NCBI GenBank assembly: GCA_905181855.1
Contig: CAJIZE010000010.1
Coordinates: 1-45,451, forward strand
DNA length: 45,451 nucleotides
Reading direction: 5' to 3'
DNA from: an uncultured Flavobacteriales bacterium
GTDB lineage: Bacteria > Bacteroidota > Bacteroidia > Flavobacteriales_G > Salibacteraceae
The translations under genes were made by a program, and so were the position numbers. The notes below the pieces were generated by a model. It worked only from the letters and a program-made list of their open reading frames with translations. It made no database searches and had not been told where the DNA came from. Positions 25,301-33,766 of this stretch are shown here, one piece after another (the first letter of the stretch is position 1; the number at the start of each line of letters is the position of its first letter).

Positions 25301-25913
25301 TTGGTGATGATTGACTAAAAGTATGAACCCCAGCGTATGTCCATGTGTTTTGAGGAAACACCTCCCATTGTGAGTTTGCTATAGATGTTCCTGCCGCTGT
25401 AACCCAGTTTGTGTCTGGTGACGCTTGAGTTGACTTACGAACCATTGTGTGGTTCGCAGTAGCGTTTGTTGTTCCCGCAACATCCCATCCTGAACCTGGG
25501 TCAGGCCCTGATTTTCCAATTGCATCAATCAGTATAAATGTTCCACTACCGTTGTTTTTTGCTAGTCCAACAGCATCGTCACCATTAAAATAAGTGGCTG
25601 CGTTAAATGCAGTTGTTGCGTTAGGAAGGTTGGTAATTAGTGTGTCGGCCTGTGAGTTAGCAACAACTAATACAGCTCCATCAGCCAACATGCCCGTTAA
25701 TGATACTGTTGATTCTGGCCAAGAGCCACCATTGGAAATTCTCCAAAGTTCATAGTCTGCCAAATTAATAGAGGCACCTGTTCCGTTATAAAGTTCCAAA
25801 TATTTGTTATTTGAAGATCCTTCGGCGTATTCTGATATAAATAAATCAGTTGTTTGCGAAAATCCTGCTATGCCAATTAAGACAAACAGAAATAAAAGTA
25901 TTTTTTTAATCAT
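22332..25913 (-). CDS. large multidomain T9SS cargo: lamin-tail, Fn3-like and OB-like repeats
   Basis: The 1193-residue product starts with a signal peptide (MIKKILLFLFVLIGIAGFSQ). A lamin-tail domain follows (FISEYAEGSSNNKYLELYNG, to about 190). Then come Fn3-like modules, each with a copy of IEWGxxGFTQGSGTM (four clear copies and a degenerate WGEAGF). Two copies of an OB-like/DUF5689-like module (VYCKxQGxV, VGExxxxxGLTELVxDS) alternate with them. The C-terminus is a T9SS type A sorting domain (LTLYPNPSGNNVITL, VYDLLGQEV, GIYLVKTE). It should be exported and anchored at or released from the cell surface. No catalytic domain was recognised. TATTTTTG box at 25943-25950. Confidence 0.9.
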   Translation of the reverse strand: MIKKILLFLFVLIGIAGFSQTTDLFISEYAEGSSNNKYLELYNGTGASINLADYELWRISNGGSWPESTVSLTGMLADGAVLVVANSQADTLITNLPNATTAFNAATYFNGDDAVGLAKNNGSGTFILIDAIGKSGPDPGSGWDVAGTTNATANHTMVRKSTQASPDTNWVTAAGTSIANSQWEVFPQNTWTYAGVHTFSQSSPTCNDPSALSATTMSASASLMWNMGSGNMMSDIEWGMNGFTQGSGTMITGFTQASGTLMLSSLAQGTSYDFYVRDYCTSTSSYSNWVGPYTFTTTTLLPEPTNHVTMLSAIASITSVNLTWIDSDTSGGAQAPMGYLIVGAQGSTTLNMPVDMTPVADDSDWSDGLVAFNATHINDTNMHMFTGMLANTNYAFKVFPYSNMGTDIDYKTGGMVPSISTTTMTPPSCAPASGITSMYVSATEADIMWMSGSSTFNIEWGTAGFTQGSGTMITGFNQASGALNLSGLALGSSYDVYIQTDCGVLGTSVYVMYNFMHNSPPAIPIRNIDLLTNVTAGSLDSLGVYCKIQGIVTSIDFDGNTGYNIFVQDSTGGMYVYRSSDIGTFQATIGDEVRLVGEVVEYFGLTELVLDSATTLSTGNPRPTPAIVTTIGENTEGDLISMTGLYLANPSQWPVTTSGSVNLDVVTPAGDTIIVRVDSDSHIFDSLTVAPGDTFSIVGNGTYSFGAYQIMPSLYTDFMVTGSASCAPSSGITAMYVDAVTADLGWTAGGASMWNIEWGMVGFTQGSGTMVNGVTTNPVSVTGLTVGMSYDFYIQDDCGSVGTSSYVGPYTYMHSTPFIPMYDIATVTTVDANGEPDSLTVYCKLQGVVFTPNYQGNNGLSFYMQDATGGVNVFNFNDIDNYVVTKGDQLRVVGEIAFYNGLTELVVDSIVVISSGNSIGSPMVTTVLDEGTDSEFIKIEKVKIVDATLWPAPGFNENLQVVNANLDTMIVRIDKDALIQDTLTAAPTGFLNITGVGGQFDGSAPYDGGYQIFPRYTADFETVDPCPAPTGLQVDTTSGFSGTISWTSSNPNAVFNVVWGEAGFILSQGYKLPGLTSNSFVLNGLTPSTSYEVYVQDSCGSFLGNSAYVGPVQFATAVGVSEVITNSPLTLYPNPSGNNVITLNKISSYVVYDLLGQEVVKASNVKTIDAKGFEAGIYLVKTEIGETIKLIIK

Positions 25914-26647
25914 AATATTTTATTTAATTTTAATATTGAATTCAAAAATAGCTTAAAAATCTCTTTTTTTTATGAATTGCACTCCACAGAGGTTCATCAG
26001 CAACCAAAGAAGAGTACAACTTTACTACATCAAGTTAAGCAAAAAATGTTAAACTCTCAACTAAGGTTAAAAATCCTGCTGGGATTAAAAGTTTAAAAAG
26101 CCCGGTTACAAATGAATAGAGTTTTAACATCATAGCAATTTATATAGATTTAATAAAGATGAGATAATTTAAAACTCTCAAGCTTAACTTATAGTTTTTA
26201 AAATGCGGCTTATAGCGATGGAGCAATTGCACTTAACACATTTAAAAAGACAGAACCTACCTTTATCGCGCCTTAATTGCTTTAAATGACAACCTACATT
26301 AACATGCGTTTAAGCAGGATAACAGTTCAGAACTTACAACGAATGTTGGAAACCCTTTTTACTATTCAATAAATTGGAAATAGTGAAGTGTACTCTTTCA
26401 ATTAGTTACTGAAATTATCTCAGTTTTATCAGTTCAGCATTGACGAAAATTCAATTGATTAAAAGCAAAACAGTAATTGAGTTAAAATAGAATGGTTTTA
26501 AACAAAAGCCCTGAATAAAACTGAACTACGGATTTAGCGCTGCACCCTCGGCATCCGTTCTGTTAAAATTGTAAAGAAATTTACGCTATAACGATCAAGC
26601 ATGTGGCACATTCCGAAAGAAAACGTGTTGCGCAGGGTTTTTTAATT
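25914..26647. other. long stretch without a convincing gene
   Basis: This 734-base stretch separates two minus-strand genes. It contains the TATTTTTG box of the T9SS cargo gene (25943-25950). The middle is AT-rich with only short frames (for example about 27 codons from an ATG near 26202). A visibly more G+C-rich island at about 26525-26640 has no ORF of note and may be a repeat or RNA element. Confidence 0.5.
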
Positions 26648-27160
26648 CTAAAAATTATTTTCACCCTTAATCTTGGGTGCTTTTTTAGCTAATACCTCTT
26701 TGTAAGTTCCTTGATATTCGGTTGCATCTGCCATGCCCAACCATAGAACATAAAGTCCGTTTAAAGTGTAGCAAAGAATAAAATCTAGTGTGCTGGTTTG
26801 ATTAAAGCAATAAAGTAGCTCATAGTAAACTCTTGCCATGTATCCAATAAAGACAACAGCAGACAATACCGCTAAAGAATAGCCAATTGCACCAGGGTTC
26901 ATAACGAACCCCCAAAAAATGATAGGAGGAGGAATAATAACAATGAATACCTGCCATGCCGGACGGCCCATAATTTTGAGAAAGGTAGTAACATTCCATA
27001 TCGGAACAATACAAGCTAAACCAGGTAGGTCACATTTATAATAGAGCATCCATTGACCAGTAATGGCAACCAAAGCAATAAAGCCTAATAAAAGATAGAC
27101 GACAGGACTGCCACTACCTAATTCTAAAACGCTTTCATGAAACCCAATTATTTTTTCCAT
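26648..27160 (-). CDS. DUF5684-like membrane protein
   Basis: The 170-residue product has four or more membrane helices. The segment LPGLACIVPIWNVTTFLKIM plus GRPAWQVFI fits the DUF5684 pattern (a GxxxxxPIYN-like motif, then a GRPxW). The function of the family is unknown. It is a single gene between the S41 peptidase and the gene-free stretch. Confidence 0.75.
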   Translation of the reverse strand: MEKIIGFHESVLELGSGSPVVYLLLGFIALVAITGQWMLYYKCDLPGLACIVPIWNVTTFLKIMGRPAWQVFIVIIPPPIIFWGFVMNPGAIGYSLAVLSAVVFIGYMARVYYELLYCFNQTSTLDFILCYTLNGLYVLWLGMADATEYQGTYKEVLAKKAPKIKGENNF

Positions 27161-27308
27161 ACCACAGCTAAATTTTTAATAAACACCTAATAATCAGACT
27201 CTAAATTAAAAGAATATAAAATGAATCTGCAAACTTTAGATCATATATATTTATTACAAGGCTAATCAAGAAGTATTAAAAATTAGAATAGGTTGAAAAA
27301 GGGTTTAA

Positions 27309-28964
27309 TTAAAACGCGTTGGATTCAACTTGAGGTAATTTTAAACTTAAAGGCCTTTCGAGATACCCTAAAGCCGTGTTTATAGTGTAATCAGTTTGAT
27401 TATAGAGTGGGTAAAAACCTTCGTCGTCCCAAATGTTTCTCGCAATTTGAGCCTTTAATCTGGATACTATTTTGGCTTTTGATCTTGTATACTCAACATC
27501 GTTTTTAACAATACCAGAGCTATCAGAAAACGACAAAAAGGCACTTAAAATAACTTGAGAGTTGTTATTAAAATACTCTTCATAGGCATCAACTTCGCCT
27601 AACCCTGCTAATGTGTTTCTATTTTTATCTGAGTAATTAAATGCAAAACGGTAAAATGCTCCTCGATAAATTAATTCAGAAAAGTAAAAAGTGTTTCCAA
27701 TAGAATCAACCGGCACAAAAACATCAGGCGTTATACCGCCGCCGCCATAAACGGTACGCCCATTTTTTGTTTTGTAAGCCAGTGTGTCTGATAAAGGGAT
27801 ACTGTCTTTTTCATAAAGCTCCCCATTGCTGATTCTATCGGCCATGTTTTGATGGTAATCCTCAGTGCCATTGTCGTAAGGCCTTTGAATACACCTTCCT
27901 GAAGGTGTGTAATACCTAGCAATTGTTAATCGTGTAGCAGAACCATCAGGCCAAGAAGATTGCTCTTGTACTAACCCTTTACCAAAGGACCTGCGACCTA
28001 CAATTAGGCCTCTATCATTGTCTTGGATTGCCCCTGCAATTATTTCGCTAGCTGATGCAGAGCCTTCATCAATTAGAACTATTAGCTCAATGCTTTCTAA
28101 TGAGCTTTTACGTGTTGCTTTATAGCTTTTTCGAGGTCTTGCCCTGCCTTCGGTGTAAACGATCAAAGCGCCCTTTGGTAAAAATTCGTCAATTATGTTT
28201 GTGGCAGCATCCATATAACCGCCGCCATTGCCACGTAAATCAAGAATCATTTTTTGCATTCCAGTATTTACCAACTTGGTACTTGAGGATAAAAACTCAT
28301 TATAGGTGTTTTTTGCAAATCGACTAATTTTTAGATATCCCGTTTCTTGATTCAACATATAAGCAATATCAACACTATTTATAGGAATAGCATCTCTAGA
28401 AATAGTAAAATCAACTGTTTTTGTTTGATTTCTTAAAACTGTAATATTAACTATTGACCCTTTCGCCCCTTTTAGAAGCTTCATTACTTTTTGGTTTGAT
28501 ATAGCAACACCAGCAATTACTTCTTTGTCAACCGCAACTATTCTGTCGCCAGCTTTAACGCCTACTTTTTCAGATGGACCGCCGTTTACCGGAGTGATTA
28601 CAACAACAGTATCTTTTTGAATACTAAACTGAACGCCAATACCATCAAAGCTACCTTCAAGTGGTTCGTTTAACGCTTGTATGTCGGCGGCAGTTATGTA
28701 ATGGCTGTGTGGGTCTAAATTCTGAAGAACATTTTGAATGGCTTCATCCAAAAGAGTCTCTTTTTGAACATCGTCAACGTATTCGTTATCGATGTAATTT
28801 ATAATGTCGTTTAGTTTATTACCAGAGCCTAATGGTAAGCTAAAAGATTTGTTGCCGTTGTAGGTCTGATTGTTTCCTAATTTGTTTCCAATATATAGAC
28901 CACCGGCAAATATCAGCGACACAATTATTGGCAGAAGGATGAAAAAGGATTTGTTTTTACTCAT
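27309..28964 (-). CDS. S41 family C-terminal processing protease
   Basis: The 551-residue product has an N-terminal membrane anchor (about residues 7-25), a PDZ domain (about 100-190; GIGVQFSIQ, PSEKVGVKAGDRI) and an S41 catalytic domain. The catalytic Ser lies in the GSASASE motif at residues 301-307, and Lys329 is in SFGKGLVQ. These proteases trim C-termini of periplasmic proteins. The length and layout fit Bacteroidota CtpA-type enzymes. Confidence 0.95.
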   Translation of the reverse strand: MSKNKSFFILLPIIVSLIFAGGLYIGNKLGNNQTYNGNKSFSLPLGSGNKLNDIINYIDNEYVDDVQKETLLDEAIQNVLQNLDPHSHYITAADIQALNEPLEGSFDGIGVQFSIQKDTVVVITPVNGGPSEKVGVKAGDRIVAVDKEVIAGVAISNQKVMKLLKGAKGSIVNITVLRNQTKTVDFTISRDAIPINSVDIAYMLNQETGYLKISRFAKNTYNEFLSSSTKLVNTGMQKMILDLRGNGGGYMDAATNIIDEFLPKGALIVYTEGRARPRKSYKATRKSSLESIELIVLIDEGSASASEIIAGAIQDNDRGLIVGRRSFGKGLVQEQSSWPDGSATRLTIARYYTPSGRCIQRPYDNGTEDYHQNMADRISNGELYEKDSIPLSDTLAYKTKNGRTVYGGGGITPDVFVPVDSIGNTFYFSELIYRGAFYRFAFNYSDKNRNTLAGLGEVDAYEEYFNNNSQVILSAFLSFSDSSGIVKNDVEYTRSKAKIVSRLKAQIARNIWDDEGFYPLYNQTDYTINTALGYLERPLSLKLPQVESNAF

Positions 28965-29035
28965 ACTTTTCTAGTAGAGGTTAAATGTAACAATAAGTGA
29001 AATTGATTTTCCTGCATATCATTTTTTAAGATTAA

Positions 29036-29986
29036 TTAGCGTTTTAACAAAAGATAGTTTCTGAAACCTCCAAGCGCTCTTCCTCCGAGTATATTGTTTT
29101 CTACCCAAGTAATAACCCTGTACCTTAATTGCTCATGCTTAAAAAGGTCGCGTTTTAATTCATGCTCTCCTTTATAATCCAGCTTGTCTTTCCAATCAAA
29201 CCTTGCTACCCATTCGTTCATAATCTTCGGAACTGAATCTTTGTAGTTGGTAAGTTGGTTTATGTGTCCATATTCAAAAACATCACCCCTGTCCTGATAC
29301 AACTCAGCTACGCGCTGCGAACCCTTGTGAATTGTGTCCAACGCTTTTCTTTTTTGTTGCATAAGATGAGGTGGACGAACCCATCCGTAATGAAAAATGT
29401 AGGCATTAACTTTTGCAACTTTCAACCTAAAAGTCCCCTCTTGTTGACGGTAAAAAACACCATCAAAATTTGGAATTCTTCTAAAACTTTGAGCAGACTC
29501 CCAACTGTGTATTTCTGGCCGGTTTCGAACAATTCTTATCTCACGAGGATACCAACTATGTGAGTCGCTATAATGCCAATAATCTCCCCAAAAATGTTTG
29601 TAGTTAAAGACCAAGCCTTCAACTTTTTGGTCTTCTAAAAGTTCCAGACAACGCGCTTTTATAATGGGTAAATATTGCTCATGAACTACCTCATCAGCTT
29701 GAAGGTAAAAAAGCCAATCGCCAGTGCAATGTGATTTAGCTATATCGGTTTGGTGTGCGTTTTCCATTCCGTTTGGATACTTTCTTAAATCCCAAACGGT
29801 GCGTATTATTTTAACCTTGTCAGAATTTATACTTTCAACAATTTCAACCGTTTTATCGTTTTCGTCACAATCACCAATGGCAATTACAAACTCGTCAACA
29901 ATTGGTAAAATTGATTCAATAGCCTGCTTTATAGGAAAGTAAAGCTTATCGGCATTTTTAACCATGCTAAAACCGCTAATTTTCAT
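29036..29986 (-). CDS. glycosyltransferase, GT2-like
   Basis: The 316-residue product has a GT-A fold: ISGFSMVKNADKL at the N-terminus, IAIGDCDENDKTVEIVES and the metal-site region WLFYLQADEVVHE (DxD-like ADE). The middle contains HFWGDYWHYSDSHSWYPREI, an unusual aromatic-rich insert. It starts six bases after the ABC exporter stop, so both are probably cotranscribed, and envelope glycan synthesis is likely. The sugar donor is unknown. Confidence 0.82.
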   Translation of the reverse strand: MKISGFSMVKNADKLYFPIKQAIESILPIVDEFVIAIGDCDENDKTVEIVESINSDKVKIIRTVWDLRKYPNGMENAHQTDIAKSHCTGDWLFYLQADEVVHEQYLPIIKARCLELLEDQKVEGLVFNYKHFWGDYWHYSDSHSWYPREIRIVRNRPEIHSWESAQSFRRIPNFDGVFYRQQEGTFRLKVAKVNAYIFHYGWVRPPHLMQQKRKALDTIHKGSQRVAELYQDRGDVFEYGHINQLTNYKDSVPKIMNEWVARFDWKDKLDYKGEHELKRDLFKHEQLRYRVITWVENNILGGRALGGFRNYLLLKR

Positions 29987-29992
29987 GTTGTT

Positions 29993-31819
29993 TTAATCAA
30001 AGGTTTGTAAATTAGTTAGCTTAGTATAGAAGCCATTTAAAGCAATTAAATCTTTATGGGTTCCAACCTCAACTATTTTACCTCGCTCTATTACTACAAT
30101 TTTATCAGCATGCTGAATAGTAGATAAACGGTGAGCGATAACAATTGAGGTACGATTTTTCATGAGGTTGTTTAATGCATCTTGAACAAGTTTTTCACTT
30201 TCTGTGTCAAGCGCTGAAGTTGCTTCATCTAAAATTAAAATGGGTGGGTTTTTAAATACAGCTCGGGCAATACTTACACGCTGTCTTTGACCTCCAGATA
30301 GCATTGTACCACGTTCGCCAACCGATGAATCATAGCCTAGTTTGGAGTCTTCAATAAACTCTTTCGCGTTTGCTATATGTGCCGCAGCCTTAACATCCTC
30401 TAGTTTTTTGCTTTCAGACCCAAGAGTTATGTTGTTCGAAATAGAATCGTTAAATAAAATACTCTCTTGTGATACCACGCCCATTAAATTTCGAACATCA
30501 GCTAGAGGTATGTCTTTTAGGTTGACTCCGTCAATTGTAATGTTTCCATCTTGAGGATCATAAAACCGTGGAATCATATCAGCTAAGGTTGATTTTCCAC
30601 CACCCGATGCGCCAACTAAGGCAACCGTTTCGCCTTTATTAATTTTAAGATTAACCTTATTAAGTACCCAATCTTGATCGTATTTAAAACTTAAGTTTTC
30701 TATGTTAAGTTGGGTTGTAAAGTCTTTTTTAGCAATAGGGTTTGTTGCTTCTTTAACCTTTAAATCGGCGTTTAAGATTTCTTTTATCCGATCAAGCGAT
30801 GCTGACCCTTTTTGAAGTCTAAAAAAAGCATCGCTAAATTTCTTAGCAGGTGGTATTAACTGTGAGAAAATCACAATAAAAGTGATGAAAAACTCTCCAC
30901 TTAAAACGGCATCGTTGTCCAACACCATTTTACCACCAAACCATAAGATGATTGAAATTAAAATGGCTCCCATTAATTCGCTTAATGGAGCAGCTAAAAA
31001 ATGACGACGGTGAATTTTGGTCATTAAATTGAAATGACGCTCATTTTGTTGGTTGAATTTCCCTTGAAGTTCTTTTTCGGCGTTAAAAGCCTTTATGATT
31101 CTCATTCCCGAAAGGGTTTCTTCCATAATAGCGATTACTTCTCCCATTTTAAATTGTCCTTTTTTGGCTTTTCGTTTTAACGACTTACCAATTCTGGTAA
31201 TGACAAAAGCACTAATGGGCAGAAGAACTAAAACAAACAGGGTTAGCTCCCAACTCATTAAAAACAGCGTTCCTAAATAGAGAACAAACTTTACAGGGTC
31301 ACGAAACAGAATCTCTAGTGCACCCACCATCGAAATTTCAACTTCAGTTACATCACTGGTAGACTTGGTAAGAATATCTCCTTTTCGTTCGTTGGTAAAA
31401 AACGACAATGGTAAAGCGAGTATTTTAGTATAAATTTTTTCGCGCAGCACTTTAACTACTCCCGCTCTAACTCGGGCAATATGAAACATTGCAAGGTAGT
31501 TGGTTGTGTTTTTAAGTAGGTACATAAACACCAAAACAAAGCACAACAGCATCAGCGCTCCCTCCTCTCCATGTTCTGCTATAAAGCTAGAAAGAAAGTA
31601 GTTCATGTTATCAAGAACACTACCCGTAGTTAATGTGAACTCTGAAGGCTTAACAACCGTAACTTGCTTGGTTGTTTTAAATAGAATAGCAAGAAAAGGA
31701 GCAATTGCCGCGAACGAAAACAGCGAAAACACAGAGGTTAACAAATGAAAAAACACATTTAAAACTACGTTTAATCGATAGTTTTTGGTGTAGAATAATA
31801 TTTCGGAAATTCTTTTCAT
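29993..31819 (-). CDS. MsbA-like ABC exporter (fused permease-ATPase)
   Basis: The 608-residue product has six membrane helices in the N-terminal half and an ABC ATPase in the C-terminal half. Motifs include Walker A (GASGGGKST), Q-loop (GVVSQES), signature LSGGQRQR, Walker B (ILILDEATSALD) and a switch His (IVIAHRLST). Such half-transporters form homodimers that flip lipid A-core, lipids or peptides. The ATG at 31817-31819 is chosen over an upstream TTG because a TATCTTTG promoter box precedes it by 9 bases. It lies next to three glycosyltransferases, which favours a lipooligosaccharide role. Confidence 0.92.
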   Translation of the reverse strand: MKRISEILFYTKNYRLNVVLNVFFHLLTSVFSLFSFAAIAPFLAILFKTTKQVTVVKPSEFTLTTGSVLDNMNYFLSSFIAEHGEEGALMLLCFVLVFMYLLKNTTNYLAMFHIARVRAGVVKVLREKIYTKILALPLSFFTNERKGDILTKSTSDVTEVEISMVGALEILFRDPVKFVLYLGTLFLMSWELTLFVLVLLPISAFVITRIGKSLKRKAKKGQFKMGEVIAIMEETLSGMRIIKAFNAEKELQGKFNQQNERHFNLMTKIHRRHFLAAPLSELMGAILISIILWFGGKMVLDNDAVLSGEFFITFIVIFSQLIPPAKKFSDAFFRLQKGSASLDRIKEILNADLKVKEATNPIAKKDFTTQLNIENLSFKYDQDWVLNKVNLKINKGETVALVGASGGGKSTLADMIPRFYDPQDGNITIDGVNLKDIPLADVRNLMGVVSQESILFNDSISNNITLGSESKKLEDVKAAAHIANAKEFIEDSKLGYDSSVGERGTMLSGGQRQRVSIARAVFKNPPILILDEATSALDTESEKLVQDALNNLMKNRTSIVIAHRLSTIQHADKIVVIERGKIVEVGTHKDLIALNGFYTKLTNLQTFD

Positions 31820-31828
31820 TTTATGCGG

Positions 31829-31856
31829 CAAAGATAGAATTTAACCCTGCTTACAA
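31829..31856 (-). promoter_or_regulatory. promoter of the ABC exporter operon
   Basis: On the minus strand TTG (31854-31856), a 17-base spacer and TATCTTTG (31829-31836) match the Bacteroidota promoter pattern. The box ends 9 bases before the ATG. Confidence 0.6.
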
Positions 31857-31916
31857 TAATTCGAATTGTTTAACATTTTAGGAAGGGTATTTTTTACTTT
31901 TACCCAACGTTTAGCT

Positions 31917-32678
31917 ATGGCAAATATTTCAGCAGTTATTATTACTAAAAATGAAGAGCGCAACATTGCTCGCTGCATTGAAAGCCTCAAAACCATTGCT
32001 GATGAAGTTTTAATTGTAGATAGCGGCTCAACCGATAAAACCATTGAGATAGCTGAAAATTTAGACGCAAAAGTTATCCGCACGGAATGGCAAGGATATT
32101 CTGCAACCAAAAATTACGGAAACGAACAAGCTGCATTCAACTACATTTTAAGCATTGATGCCGATGAAATGGTATCAGATCAATTAACAAAAAGCATTGT
32201 TGCTGTAAAACTAAATTTAACGACCGGCACTAGTTTTAGCTTTAATCGACTAACCAATTATTGTGGTTCGTGGATAAAACATTGCGGATGGTATCCCGAC
32301 ACTAAAATGAGGCTGTGGAATCGTGAAGATGGAAAATGGGAGGGAGATATACACGAGCAAATTGTGTTCAAGAACTCTGTTCATATCGAGAAACTAAAAG
32401 GCGATTTGTTTCACTACAGTTACTACACAAAAACAGACCACTACGCTCAAGCTGATAAGTTTACAACATTAACAGCAAAAGACGCTTACTTAAAAGGAAA
32501 ACGGAGTAATTTTATAAAAATGCTTACATCACCGTTAGCCAAGTTTGTAAAGGCTTATTTTATACAGCTTGGTTTTTTAGATGGAGCGGCAGGATTTCAA
32601 GTATGTAGAATTTCAGCGTATGCTGCTTTTCAAAAATATTCTAAGTTAAAAAAACTACAACAGGGCGATGAATTATAA
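31917..32678 (+). CDS. glycosyltransferase family 2 (WaaE/KdtX-like)
   Basis: The 253-residue product has the GT2 motifs ISAVIITKNEERNIARCIES, LIVDSGSTDKTIEIAE and the DxD motif LSIDADEMVSDQ. It also has WNREDGKWEGDIHEQIVF, typical of lipopolysaccharide core-type GT2 enzymes. The ATG at 31917-31919 is preferred over an in-frame ATG at 31866, because the family begins at this point. It overlaps the GT9 gene by 11 bases and is divergent from the ABC exporter. Confidence 0.9.
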   Translation: MANISAVIITKNEERNIARCIESLKTIADEVLIVDSGSTDKTIEIAENLDAKVIRTEWQGYSATKNYGNEQAAFNYILSIDADEMVSDQLTKSIVAVKLNLTTGTSFSFNRLTNYCGSWIKHCGWYPDTKMRLWNREDGKWEGDIHEQIVFKNSVHIEKLKGDLFHYSYYTKTDHYAQADKFTTLTAKDAYLKGKRSNFIKMLTSPLAKFVKAYFIQLGFLDGAAGFQVCRISAYAAFQKYSKLKKLQQGDEL

Positions 32679-33645
32679 AAGAGTAATCATATCACGAACA
32701 GATGGAATAGGAGATGTAATTCTCACGCTGCCAATGCTTGGTTATTTAAAAAAGCTATGGCCTGAAATACAGATTTTGTTTTTAGGCAAAACTTACACTA
32801 AGTCAATCATTGAGAGTTGCACGGCTGTTGATGAATTTGTTAATTGGGATTTGATCAAAGACAAGAGTACTCGCGAGCAAATCAGTTTTTTTACGCAGCT
32901 GGATGCGGCCGCTATAATTCATGTTTTTCCTACAAAGCAAACAACGCGAATTGCCAAGTTGGCAAAAGTTCCTATTAGGGTCGGAACCATTGGTAGATTG
33001 TACAACTTAGCCAATTGCAACAGGTTGGTTCGTTTTACCAGAAAACGCTCTGAATTGCACGAGGCGCAACTAAATTTCAAGCTTTTAAAAGGACTCGGAA
33101 TTTCATTTATTCCAACGTTGCCTGAATTACCTGAGTACTACAATTTAAAGACGCAAAATTTACCTAATGCGCTAACTTCGTTAATTGATAAAACCAAATT
33201 CAATTTGGTGATACACCCTAAATCAAAGGGCAGTGCGGTGGAGTGGCCTGAAAGCAAGTATCTAGAATTAATTGAAACTTTGGATGAAAACAAGTTCAAC
33301 ATATTAATTACAGGAACTAAAGATGAAGCGGAACTCTTAACTAGACTACCATCACTAAAAAAACAAAACGCAAAACCTTTGTTTGGTTTATTAAAGCTAG
33401 AAGAGCTTATTGCACTTATTCGAAATGCTGATGGCGTTTTAGCTGCATCAACAGGACCTTTGCACATTGGTGCAGCATTGGGTAAAAAAGCCATTGGATT
33501 GTATGCCCCACAAAAACAAATTCACCCAGGCAGGTGGGCGCCTGTTGGCAGTGACGCTCATTTTCTAGTAAAAAATGGCAAAAAAAACCCTGTTGAATCA
33601 ATACATGATATTGAGGTTGAAGAGGTTTTAGACAAGCTGAATTAG
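32668..33645 (+). CDS. glycosyltransferase family 9 (heptosyltransferase-like)
   Basis: The 325-residue product has the GT9 N-terminus RTDGIGDVILTLPMLGYLKK and the C-terminal nucleotide-sugar site NADGVLAASTGPLHIGAALG, followed by KKAIGLYAP. GT9 enzymes add heptose or other sugars to the inner LPS core. Overlap with the GT2 gene and the adjacent ABC exporter support a lipooligosaccharide pathway. Confidence 0.92.
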   Translation: MNYKRVIISRTDGIGDVILTLPMLGYLKKLWPEIQILFLGKTYTKSIIESCTAVDEFVNWDLIKDKSTREQISFFTQLDAAAIIHVFPTKQTTRIAKLAKVPIRVGTIGRLYNLANCNRLVRFTRKRSELHEAQLNFKLLKGLGISFIPTLPELPEYYNLKTQNLPNALTSLIDKTKFNLVIHPKSKGSAVEWPESKYLELIETLDENKFNILITGTKDEAELLTRLPSLKKQNAKPLFGLLKLEELIALIRNADGVLAASTGPLHIGAALGKKAIGLYAPQKQIHPGRWAPVGSDAHFLVKNGKKNPVESIHDIEVEEVLDKLN

Positions 33646-33766
33646 CATCAGCAAAAAACACAGGTTACCCTTTCTCGATAAAACAGCCCTTAAATATACC
33701 ATCTGTTTACAATCTAAAAAGCCCCAAATGAGAATTCATCTATTTGAAGGTTGCCTGTCAGAAGTA

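Noticed and set aside
22332-25913. Phase-variable or CRISPR-like array in the repeated T9SS cargo gene
   Set aside because: The repeats are protein-module repeats of unequal spacing inside one continuous frame.
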